DNA of 64,000 bases from Myxococcales bacterium (GTDB lineage: Bacteria > Myxococcota_A > Bradymonadia > REDH01). The position numbers and the translations under genes are program-made. Where the stretch lies: positions 8,894-72,893 of the forward strand of contig JACKDJ010000023.1 in the NCBI GenBank assembly GCA_020633625.1. Reading direction: 5' to 3'. Below are positions 58,301 through 64,000 of this stretch, piece by piece (position 1 is the first letter of the stretch; each line of letters starts with the position of its first letter). The notes below the pieces were generated by a model. That model saw only the letters and a list, made by a program, of their open reading frames with translations, made no database searches and was not told the DNA's origin.

Positions 58301-58568
58301 TCACACGCTCGCGCTTCGCGTCGCTACGGCCGCGGACCCGGCGGACCCGCTGCGTTGGGACGCCGCCGTCGCGGAGCTCGATGCGGCGATGGCGATGACT
58401 CCCGCAGGTGGCCACGACGAGGCGGGCGACGCTGCGGAGTACGCGCTTGCGGTGTGGCAGGCAGACGGCGACGCTGTGCGCGCCGGTGTTGCGCTGGGTC
58501 TGGCTCTGCGGTGGTGGGATCGTCTTCGCCGGCCCGCGCGAGCGGCGGCGCTCGCGCGGGAGTCCTAG
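55332..58568 (+). CDS. Ser/Thr protein kinase with degenerate ATPase and TPR-like regions
   Basis: About 1078 residues if started at TTG 55332, immediately before the kinase domain; ATG 55224 in the same frame would overlap the start of the divergent FHA gene, so the start is uncertain. Kinase domain (7-290): Gly loop IGGGRQAEV (13-21), Lys36 in VALKVL, HGDIKPSN (catalytic Asp135), DFG (Asp156), and GSTPGFAPPDL in the activation loop. From about 380 an AAA-like ATPase region follows (TLFGREDVQARLWSAFAEV), but its P-loop reads GVDGSGRRR, with Arg replacing the essential Lys, so it may not hydrolyse ATP. The C-terminal ~400 residues are helical TPR-like repeats. No membrane helix. It resembles MalT/AAA-TPR multidomain myxobacterial kinases. 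Confidence 0.85.
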   Translation: MRLHEVYELQRWIGGGRQAEVWRGVHTPTGAGVALKVLHDAAGAGDLVALRAEARSLARLTHPNVVGVLDVGRLSGPDGPETARLGGRTCFAMELGEQTLVPALGSASWDLVLGCAHDLLAGLAHVGARGLVHGDIKPSNVLLMSSAAGAVAALSDFGVVGVTAGGTSRGSTPGFAPPDLATRPLAPDVDLYSLGVTLGQLVAGGAIPDPALERGAWRAAVAARLDAVGAPAAMLAWLERLVLPAADARWQHAADARGALVDLAGERPARLVRPACALGDDATDLPTEAVLMPLVAHRFAAASPSETTDTHTPPRELETWRESVVRHASVSATPPAVAQPRPLALLGAGARLVHARRSTLFGREDVQARLWSAFAEVASTRLARVVAVRGVDGSGRRRVADWIAEAADEHAGAIAVRVPEAGDLAARLCGAIAGVWWRLPLDGATANDVERLLTRGPEDGFRDDAERLAAFVAWLAGMAAYRPVVVVCDGRETTLRLAGRLAGLARPVLLVGAWAGAPLDTVDEDLALERVADPAVAAMVRATLGVSARVAESVSERSAGLPGLAKWIVSDWVATSRLRPTADGLAPPDGATSVLPVAATVREAARVEAWESAWDVRTRRAIRLAAVWGERLDDARFAVALRLAGAEWPAVALDALGTADAVTGPTEGWRLRSPALAAAWLAAMGAAESRELHAACAGALAGVTRPSDLVRRARHHAASGAKASARRDLLRLLDAGVGASEAEAGLAVARALGGRGALEAVLRARLCYALGDGDGTLAALDAVDWASAGVRAAAAAHDVRALVALSRGQVDRAGAELEAMLALPGLRGLPAFSARVARGRWLIVSRRAEEAVAVLADALAHAPRGVGPRARLVATVLLCHAGLHSGALAVARDAAASAAAQASRHGTSFLQAQILSDLAEIDAREGRWEQALASWERALEMTGERFPALAYQACNVAWALVRLGRRSDAAGRVEETLVRFAPTDTSLARLHTLALRVATAADPADPLRWDAAVAELDAAMAMTPAGGHDEAGDAAEYALAVWQADGDAVRAGVALGLALRWWDRLRRPARAAALARES

Positions 58569-58574
58569 CCCGCG

Positions 58575-58647
58575 CGAGCGAGCCCCCCGCTCTGACCGGC
58601 CGCACCATCAGCGCACAGGTTGTGCGCAATCAGCGGCGGCTCGCTCG
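58575..58647 (+). other. Nested stem-loops between the kinase and lipoprotein genes
   Basis: CGAGCGAGCC (58575-58584) pairs perfectly with GGCTCGCTCG (58638-58647). Within the loop, GCGCACA (58611-58617) pairs with TGTGCGC (58621-58627). The structure starts 7 bp after the kinase stop and ends 57 bp before the lipoprotein start. It could terminate the kinase transcript or form a structured leader. Confidence 0.5.
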
Positions 58648-58703
58648 TAGTAGTCTCCCTTGGCGTTGCGCGAACGACGCACTCTTCGCTCATGGGAGGA
58701 CTC

Positions 58704-60983
58704 ATGGTCTCGAATCGATGGTCAGGAAAGCTTGCGCTGTTCGGCGCGTTGACGGCGGCGGCGTGTTCCAGCGACAGCTCCGGAGACGGAGGAACCACAC
58801 AGACGGCGTCGCAAACGGCGGTGTTTGGTGTGGTGACGTCCGTCGGCGGGCAGCCGGTGGCGGGCGCCACCGTGCAGATCGGCTCCGCGACCGCGACGAC
58901 CGACGCACAGGGCCGATACGCCGCATCGGCGAGCCCCGGCTCGGTGCTCGTGAGGGTGGCCGCCGACGGGTTCGTGGCCGGAGTCCGCTCTGCAGACGTG
59001 GTGCAGGGCAGCGGCAGCGCGCTGGACTTCCGGCTGCTGGAGCGCGCCGACCCCGTCGCGGTCGACGCGGCCGCCGGTGGCACGGTCGCCGGCGCGCGCG
59101 GCGCCCAGGTCGTCATTCCGGCCGGTGCGCTCGTCGACGACAGCGGCTCGGTCGCGAGCGGCACTGTGAGCGTGTACCTGACGCCGATTGATCCCGGAGT
59201 CGACGCCGAGCTCGACGCTGCTCCGGGCGACTTCGAAGCGCGCACTCTCGCCGGCGGCACCGTGCAGATCGAGTCGTTCGGGATGGTCGACCTGACGATC
59301 CTCGACGCCGCCGGCCAGGAGCTGAACGTCGCGTCAGGGTCGTCGCTGACGCTGTCGATCCCCGCCCCTGCCGGCGCGTCGGACCTGCCCGCGGAGCTGC
59401 CGTCGTGGAGCTTCGACGAGACGGCCGGGGTCTGGCGCCAAGAGGGCACGCTGACTCTCGACGGCGGCGGCGCGCACTACGTCGGCGAGATCCCCCACCT
59501 CTCGTTCTGGAACGCAGACCACGAGATCGACACGACGTGCGTGATCGGCACCGCCGTCGACGCCGCCTCCGGTGACCCGATTGGCGGAGCGCAGGTGTTG
59601 GCGCGCGGTGTGGACTACTTCGGCCTCGAGTCGAGCAACTCGGGCACGGACGGTCGGTTCGTCGTGCTGGCGAAGACGAGCTCGGCCGTGCGTATCACCG
59701 TCTCGCATGCGGCCGGAGGCGGGGCACAGCGCGACGTGAGCACGGGCGACACCGTGGTGTCGAGGCCCGTCACCCCAGACAGCGCTGGGTGCATCGATGT
59801 CGGAGAGGTCCCCGTCGCTCGCGGCTCTTTCCAGCTCTCCGACGGCCGCGTGGTCGGATGCGACCCCGGAGAGCTCGCGGCGTTTCGCGCGTGCTCCGAC
59901 GTGCTGGTGACGATCGCGGAGTGCCACAGCCCATCGGGTGCGTGCACGAACTCCGGCGGCTTGTTCTCGCTCGGCTACGAGTACGAGAACGGCGCTCGAC
60001 TCGAGACGGCGTTCGATCAGTCGGGGGCCGTCACTTCGACGTTCTTCGGTCCGGGCGGCGTAGCGTGCGGGACGCAGGTCGTGCAGGGGCGCGAGATCGT
60101 CGCAACGGACGCGTCTGGCCGGTCGGAGCGGGTCGGCGTCACCGTCGGCTCGGGCGGGGACGTGACGTACGCGTGTCCGGGCGGGCGCACGTACTCCTTG
60201 TCGGCCGCCGAACAGGACAGACTCGCGGCCTGCAGCGGAGGGAACGCCGACGAGAGCTGCGCCGAAGGGGACCCCGGGAATGTGGGGACGCTGTGTATGG
60301 ACGACTCCGAGTGCACGGGGCCGACGGAGTGCTGCTTCGGCGTCTGCGCGACAGAGGCGATCTGCGCGCTCGGTCCCGACATCTGTGACAGCGACTCGGA
60401 CTGCGAGTCCGGGACGATCTGCTGCAGCGGAACGAGCCAGTGCTCGCCGATCTCCGAGTGCTACGGTGCGTGCGAGTCCGACGCGGACTGCGCTGCGGAC
60501 GACTTCCCGGGCCCGTGCTGCGACGGCGCGTGTGTGTTCACGCAGGCGTGCGCGGGCGAGTGCGACAGCGCCGCGGACTGCAACGCGGACTACCCCTTCT
60601 GCTGCCCGCCGTGGGACGCGGCGTCGGGCGGCACCTTCTGCACGGCCGACATTCAGAGCTGCTATGCGTACCGCGGGTGCAGCGCCGACGCGGATTGCGG
60701 CGCAGAGTCGGGGCTGTCGTGCTGCCCCGGCCAGGACGGCGCGGACGATGTGTGTTTGGCGCCGACAGACTGCTGGGGCGGCCGCGCGTGCAGCAGCGAG
60801 TCGGACTGTGGCGGCGGCCTAACCTGCTGCGATCGCTCTGACATCGGCGCCGATTCCGTCTGCGAGTCGGAGCTCGACTGCGGCGCGTTCCGCCCGTGCG
60901 CAGACGACAGCGAGTGCGCCGAAGGCCTCGTCTGCTGCGCCGCGTTCGGCAACCTGTGCAGTCGGCCCGAGTTCTGTCTGTGA
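58704..60983 (+). CDS. Lipoprotein with carboxypeptidase-regulatory-like domains and seven Cys-rich repeats
   Basis: 759 residues from ATG 58704, preceded by a strong GGGAGGA ribosome-binding site at 58695. The lipobox LTAAAC gives Cys21. A carboxypeptidase-regulatory-like beta domain (about 30-100; VFGVVTSVGGQPVAGATVQIG, TTDAQGRYAASASPGSVLVRVAADGF) is followed by a ZU5-like segment (GARGAQVVIPAGALVDDSGSVASGTVSVYLTPID) and a second such domain (CVIGTAVDAASGDPIGGAQVLARG). The last ~190 residues hold seven blocks of the form C-x-S-D-S-D-C ... CC ... C (for example CDSDSDCESGTICCSG), typical of myxobacterial and Sandaracinus-like surface proteins and probably disulfide-bonded. The role is unknown, likely surface-exposed. 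A 17-bp-stem terminator follows. Confidence 0.85.
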   Translation: MVSNRWSGKLALFGALTAAACSSDSSGDGGTTQTASQTAVFGVVTSVGGQPVAGATVQIGSATATTDAQGRYAASASPGSVLVRVAADGFVAGVRSADVVQGSGSALDFRLLERADPVAVDAAAGGTVAGARGAQVVIPAGALVDDSGSVASGTVSVYLTPIDPGVDAELDAAPGDFEARTLAGGTVQIESFGMVDLTILDAAGQELNVASGSSLTLSIPAPAGASDLPAELPSWSFDETAGVWRQEGTLTLDGGGAHYVGEIPHLSFWNADHEIDTTCVIGTAVDAASGDPIGGAQVLARGVDYFGLESSNSGTDGRFVVLAKTSSAVRITVSHAAGGGAQRDVSTGDTVVSRPVTPDSAGCIDVGEVPVARGSFQLSDGRVVGCDPGELAAFRACSDVLVTIAECHSPSGACTNSGGLFSLGYEYENGARLETAFDQSGAVTSTFFGPGGVACGTQVVQGREIVATDASGRSERVGVTVGSGGDVTYACPGGRTYSLSAAEQDRLAACSGGNADESCAEGDPGNVGTLCMDDSECTGPTECCFGVCATEAICALGPDICDSDSDCESGTICCSGTSQCSPISECYGACESDADCAADDFPGPCCDGACVFTQACAGECDSAADCNADYPFCCPPWDAASGGTFCTADIQSCYAYRGCSADADCGAESGLSCCPGQDGADDVCLAPTDCWGGRACSSESDCGGGLTCCDRSDIGADSVCESELDCGAFRPCADDSECAEGLVCCAAFGNLCSRPEFCL

Positions 60984-60986
60984 GAC

Positions 60987-61024
60987 CGCGGTCGTCGTCG
61001 CCCGTGCGGGCGGCGACGACCGCG
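60987..61024 (+). terminator. Strong GC-rich terminator after the Cys-rich lipoprotein gene
   Basis: A 17-bp stem (60987-61003 with 61008-61024, one G-T wobble) with a 4-base GTGC loop starts 3 bp after the stop codon. There is no T-run downstream, so it would be a GC-type terminator or an RNA-stabilising 3' hairpin. Confidence 0.65.
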
Positions 61025-61104
61025 CCCCGCGCCGGCGACACCGTCGAGGTGGCGCCGCGCCCGCGCGGTTTGGCGTGGACGGTGTCGCCGCGTCCGGTGC
61101 GGCG

Positions 61105-62046
61105 CTACTCGAGCTCCGTGACGAAGAGCTCCGCCGAGGCGGGAGCACCGGCGGCGACCGTGCCAACCCAGACGTGGTAGGCGCCGGCCGGCGCCGGCGA
61201 CGCGGCGACCTCGGGGTTCAGGCTGGCGGAGTCGTCGTTGAACAGGACCTCACCCGAGGGCGTGTGGACCAGGATCATCGTGTCAGCGTCGGACGTCGCG
61301 TAGAACCGGAGGTAGTCGCTGCCGTCGTAGTTGATCGTGTACGACGGCGCCCGGCTCGTGAAGCCGACCGGGGCGACGCCGGCTGCGGCGAGGTCCACCG
61401 AGCCTGCGGCCATGAACGACGTCGAGAACGGGTCGGGGAGGAAGCCGGCGTCGAGCGACGTCTCGCCCCAGACCGCGGGCTGCGCGGCGTCGAGCACGTC
61501 GCCGAGGCCTGCCGCCGACGTCGCGGGGGCGCCAGACTGCCATGCAGTGCTGCCCTCGAACTCCGTCACCAGGAGCTCGGCTGGAGCCGTGGCGTCCTGT
61601 ACCGTTCCGACCCAGATGTCGTACTGCCCGGACGGAGCCGGCTGAAAGGCGAGCGCCGGGTCGAGCGCGAAGGTGTCGTCGACACAGCGCCACGACCCGT
61701 CGGGGAGGTTGACCAGGAGGGTCGTGTCGACGGCGGAGCGCGCTCCGATCTGCAGCAGCGTCCCGCCGGAGTAGTGGAGGCGAACGTCGGGCTGTGCGCT
61801 GGCGACGAATCCGACACACGCGGCACCGGTCGCCGCGTCGCGGATATCGGTGGTGGGGAGCTCCAGGTCTCCGCCCGCGGTCACGTGGACGACGTGGGGG
61901 TCTGGCACGAAGCCGGCCTCGAGCGTGACGGTCCCGAAGAGCGGGTCGGCGGTGAGGTCCTGCGCCTGCGCCGTGGAGCCGGCGATTGCCAGCGAAGCCA
62001 AGGTCACGAGGGGGGCGGCGGCGAGGATTCTAGAAGCGATCTGCAT
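61105..62046 (-). CDS. Secreted protein with an internal duplication
   Basis: 313 residues from ATG 62046; a GTG at 62055 is an alternative. The signal peptide ends GSTAQAQ. The mature protein consists of two homologous ~130-residue halves. Half one has FGTVTLEAGFVPDPHVVHVTAGG and ends GQYDIWVGTVQDATAPAELLVTEFE; half two has WGETSLDAGFLPDPFSTSFMAAG and ends GAYHVWVGTVAAGAPASAELFVTELE. Each half is rich in beta strands and resembles pre-peptidase C-terminal-like beta-sandwich domains. No enzymatic motif is seen. The 295 bp upstream (62047-62341) contain no gene or recognised signal. Confidence 0.78.
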   Translation of the reverse strand: MQIASRILAAAPLVTLASLAIAGSTAQAQDLTADPLFGTVTLEAGFVPDPHVVHVTAGGDLELPTTDIRDAATGAACVGFVASAQPDVRLHYSGGTLLQIGARSAVDTTLLVNLPDGSWRCVDDTFALDPALAFQPAPSGQYDIWVGTVQDATAPAELLVTEFEGSTAWQSGAPATSAAGLGDVLDAAQPAVWGETSLDAGFLPDPFSTSFMAAGSVDLAAAGVAPVGFTSRAPSYTINYDGSDYLRFYATSDADTMILVHTPSGEVLFNDDSASLNPEVAASPAPAGAYHVWVGTVAAGAPASAELFVTELE

Positions 62047-62341
62047 CGGTTGCACCGTGTCTTGTTGGGCCCGCCGAGGCGGACGATAGGGGTTTCGGGG
62101 CTGGCGGCGCGAGCCGCGCTGGACCGAGCGACGCGGTCGAGCGCCGGTTCATTCACCGGGCGCCGGGTCGACGGTGCACGCAGCGGCGTGACCTTCGTGC
62201 GGCTCGGAGCGTCTTCCGGGTCGGGCCCCGGGACGTCTCGCACACACCTCGGAGAGGCTACCGCGTCTTCCGCACCCAGTCAGCGAGCTTCGTGAGGTAG
62301 CCGGCGAGGAACTTCCGCGTGGCCTCGCGCCACCGACCGGC

Positions 62342-63220
62342 TCAGGTCGCCGCGTACGGGTCGAGCTCGGACGGGACGGTCTCGACGACGTAGTCCAGGA
62401 AGCGTCGGACTACCGGCGCGAGCAGCCGCGTCTCGACGACCAGCGCGCGCACTGTTTGTCGCGGCATCGGATGCGCGGGTAGCACCTCGACCAGCTCGCC
62501 GCTCATCAGCGGCGCGTGGGCGAGGAATGGCGGGAGCTCTGTGATGACGGAGCCCCGCAGTGCGAGGTCGAGCAGGTGCTCGTAGTCGTTCGTTGTCAGG
62601 ACCGGGTCGAGCACGACCGACGCCTCGCCGACCTGCCACGTCGGGGGCCCGATCGAGCGCCACGCGGCGCACGGCACCGACTCCAGGTCGTCGGGGCCCT
62701 CGACGCGGTGTCGCGCAAGGAGCGCGGGCGCGGCGACGAGCCTGTGGCGGTACCGCGCGAGTGTTCGGCCGACGTAGCTGCTCCGGCCGCCCTCGCCGAC
62801 GCGGATCGCGACGTCGATCCCGTCGGCGACGAGGTCGACGCGGCGGTCGGTGACGAAGACGTCGAACCGCACAGCGGGGTTGCGCTGCGTGAACGCTTCG
62901 ACGGCTCGCAGAACGGGTCGGAACTGAGGCGGGAGCGACACGCGCACGCGTCCCGACATCTCCGACTCTCCGCGGGCGCCGTGCTCCGCCTGCTCTAGAA
63001 GCGCCAGCGCGGGCTCCGCGCTGGCGAAGAGGCGTAGCCCCGCGTCCGTCAGGCTCAGGCCCTGCGTGCTCCGCTCCAACAACCGACTGCTGAGCTCTTC
63101 TTCGAGCGCACGAATCCGCCTGCTCAGCGTGGCGAGCGGCACCCCGGTGCGGCGGGCCGCTTCGCTCAGGCTGCCGACCTGAGCCGCGGCGACGAAGAGC
63201 TTGAGAGCGTTGAGGTCCAT
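62342..63220 (-). CDS. LysR family transcriptional regulator
   Basis: 292 residues from ATG 63220 (MDLNALKLFVAAAQVGSLSEAARRTG). The winged helix-turn-helix occupies about residues 1-60 (SLSEAARRTGVPLATLSRRIRALEEELSSRLLER). The effector-binding domain follows (GRVRVSLPPQFRPVLRAVEAFTQRNPAVRF, DGIDVAIRVGEGG), with the DVAIRVG block common to the CrgA/DmlR-like subgroup. It is divergent from the interrupted lipoprotein gene at 63336, its probable target, and most likely regulates itself through the shared 115-bp region. Confidence 0.93.
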   Translation of the reverse strand: MDLNALKLFVAAAQVGSLSEAARRTGVPLATLSRRIRALEEELSSRLLERSTQGLSLTDAGLRLFASAEPALALLEQAEHGARGESEMSGRVRVSLPPQFRPVLRAVEAFTQRNPAVRFDVFVTDRRVDLVADGIDVAIRVGEGGRSSYVGRTLARYRHRLVAAPALLARHRVEGPDDLESVPCAAWRSIGPPTWQVGEASVVLDPVLTTNDYEHLLDLALRGSVITELPPFLAHAPLMSGELVEVLPAHPMPRQTVRALVVETRLLAPVVRRFLDYVVETVPSELDPYAAT

Positions 63221-63230
63221 GGGGTTTAGG

Positions 63231-63258
63231 ATCTCATTTTCGAGAGGACTCCTGTCAA
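63231..63258 (-). promoter_or_regulatory. Predicted promoter of the LysR gene
   Basis: On the minus strand TTGACA (63258-63253) is a perfect -35 element. A 16-bp spacer leads to TGAGAT (63236-63231), a three-of-six match to -10. This would put transcription start only a few bases before the ATG at 63220, so a near-leaderless message is implied. Confidence 0.45.
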
Positions 63259-63274
63259 AACTGTCTGTACCTGA

Positions 63275-63286
63275 CTCGAAATCGAG
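63275..63286. promoter_or_regulatory. Palindrome in the LysR divergent region
   Basis: CTCGAAATCGAG is a perfect 5-bp inverted repeat around AA, followed by GAGG. The block TCGAGAGG occurs here and again at about 63240, 42 bp away. It is a candidate LysR binding site. Confidence 0.4.
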
Positions 63287-63335
63287 AGGCTATCGTTCTG
63301 ACTGAGCACCGCGCCACACGTCGGAGACAGACGCC

Positions 63336-63527
63336 ATGCCCCGTCAGACACTCGCGCCCCGCACCATCACCGTCGCGCTCACCCTCGCCATTGTGGCGGG
63401 CTGCGCCTCGGCCCAGCACGGAGAGGAACCTACGATGAGCGAAGCAGCCACCACCACGTTCGATCTCGGCTCGCAGGTTGCGCCTGCGACTCGCCTCCTG
63501 CGCAGCTACGAGCACGCCCTGAACGCC
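63336..63527 (+). pseudogene. NTF2/SnoaL-like lipoprotein gene interrupted by an IS21-family element
   Basis: ATG 63336 starts a lipoprotein signal MPRQTLAPRTITVALTLAIVAGC (Cys23). The reading frame continues TTFDLGSQVAPATRLLRSYEHALNA and then stops abruptly: TGT TGA are the first bases of the mobile element. The ending LLRSYEHALNA is the opening helix of NTF2/SnoaL-like proteins (usually YEAALNASD..., 120-150 residues), so most of the fold is missing here and presumably continues beyond the other end of the element. It is divergent from the LysR gene and was probably its target. Confidence 0.65.
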
Positions 63528-63634
63528 TGTTGACGATCGTGTCGATCCGCGGAAATCCGAGCTTCGTGTCGCCTCGGCGGGCTCGATCGTGGCGTCGCCT
63601 CGTGCCCGGGCGGCGTACCGCCCCGTCCTGATCG

Positions 63635-63823
63635 TCAGAAGATGTCGAGGTCGAGGTTCTCCTGCGCGGGCACGTCCTTCCGGCGCCGCTGCCGGCTGCG
63701 TCGTCGCTGCAGCCGTGCGACTTCGAGTCCGTGTTGTTCAGCGAGGTCGACGAGGATGGCTTCGAGGACCCGTGCGACGGCCTCGGCCTGGCTGGGGGTG
63801 AGGCGTCCGATGCCGGTGATCAC
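63635..63823 (-). CDS. Small protein downstream of istB in the IS21-like element
   Basis: 62 residues from GTG 63823, overlapping the istB stop (GTGA), so translationally coupled. The sequence ITGIGRLTPSQAEAVARVLEAILVDLAEQHGLEVARLQ is helical, followed by an Arg-rich basic stretch (RRRSRQRRRKDV) and an acidic tail ENLDLDIF. No family is recognised; the basic part suggests nucleic-acid contact, possibly an accessory to transposition. Confidence 0.6.
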   Translation of the reverse strand: MITGIGRLTPSQAEAVARVLEAILVDLAEQHGLEVARLQRRRSRQRRRKDVPAQENLDLDIF

Positions 63824-64000
63824 GCGTCCTCCTGGTCGTCGTCGACGGGGGTGAGGGACTCGTCGGCGGCGTGGGAGACGTCTTCGGGATCGATGGCGCC
63901 GGCGCGCTCGCGTGCTTCTTTGAGGCGCCACGACATGCCGCGGATGCGCACGACGTCCGCGCGGTGCACCAGCCGTTCGATGATCGCCCCGGCGCAGGTC
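63820..64000 (-). CDS. istB: IstB-like ATP-binding transposition protein, C-terminal part (5' end outside window)
   Basis: Reading inward from the right edge gives CAGAIIERLVHRADVVRIRGMSWRLKEARERAG, closely matching the C-terminus of IS21-family IstB (IxERLLHxxxVxxIRGxSYRLKE). A short acidic tail ends in DDDQEDA and a TGA at 63820-63822. IstB is an AAA+ ATPase that assists the IstA transposase in target selection. Only about 59 residues are in view; the ATPase core is outside. Its stop overlaps the start of the small ORF. Confidence 0.82.
   Translation of the reverse strand, partial: TCAGAIIERLVHRADVVRIRGMSWRLKEARERAGAIDPEDVSHAADESLTPVDDDQEDA

Larger units (their letters stand above)
63528..64000 (-). 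mobile_element. End of an IS21-family insertion sequence (continues past the window)
   Basis: The element appears to end with TGTTGACGATCGTGTCGATC at 63528, beginning with the TGT usual for IS21-family termini. GATCGT recurs at about 63535, 63590 and 63629, as expected for the multiple subterminal repeats of this family. Inside are an istB 3' end and a small downstream ORF, both on the minus strand. The other end, and istA, lie outside. Confidence 0.7.

Overview
The window is a GC-rich bacterial chromosome segment (roughly 70% G+C by eye, strong third-position G/C bias), probably from a Myxococcota member such as Sandaracinaceae or a relative. This placement is an inference. It rests on a MYXO-CTERM-like sorting tail, many lipoproteins with Asp/Ala/Gly-rich linkers after the lipidated Cys, Cys-rich repeat lipoproteins, thrombospondin-3-like calcium repeats fused to OmpA domains, a fused Ser/Thr kinase-TPR regulator, and a myxobacterial-type Y1/HUH transposase. 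No tRNA, rRNA or CRISPR array was seen.

Layout. 1-5441: the 3' part of a secreted GH31 glucosidase, then a TPR gene and a GST gene. 5498-9223: a beta-oxidation operon (fadN-type multifunctional enzyme and thiolase) behind a promoter with a FadR-type palindromic operator. 9210-16206: MrfA-like repair helicase, lipoprotein methyltransferase, YgiQ-type radical SAM enzyme, Npt-type nucleotide transporter. 16372-23063: a surface-glycan cluster (glycosyltransferase, methyltransferase, flippase, second methyltransferase, GT4, sulfotransferase) suggesting a methylated and sulfated polysaccharide. 23079-27999: aconitase, exonuclease III and a CrtI-like oxidoreductase as one compact operon. 28087-31132: an ECF sigma / anti-sigma FecR / outer-membrane protein operon with overlapping start and stop codons.

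32103-38459 is the most unusual part. polA has an intact polymerase half but its 5'-nuclease half carries six single-base deletions. The next gene, for a secreted protein, carries a seventh. Then comes a 0.5-kb array of ten identical GGTAG-ended repeats, an HUH/Y1 (RAYT-like) transposase gene, and inverted relatives of the repeat on the other side, which gives a REPtron-like arrangement.

38460-62046 is rich in cell-envelope genes: VIT/VWA protein, fatty-acid-hydroxylase-like protein, MscS channel, Aat, lipoproteins, and a 1603-residue frame that reads a beta-helix/Ca-repeat/MYXO-CTERM protein straight into a complete OmpA-type porin. It continues with a Tat-exported phospholipase C-like enzyme, YghU, an FHA regulator divergent from a large kinase, and a Cys-rich lipoprotein. 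62342-64000: a LysR regulator diverges from a small NTF2-like lipoprotein gene that is cut by an IS21-family element (istB plus a small ORF) running off the right edge.
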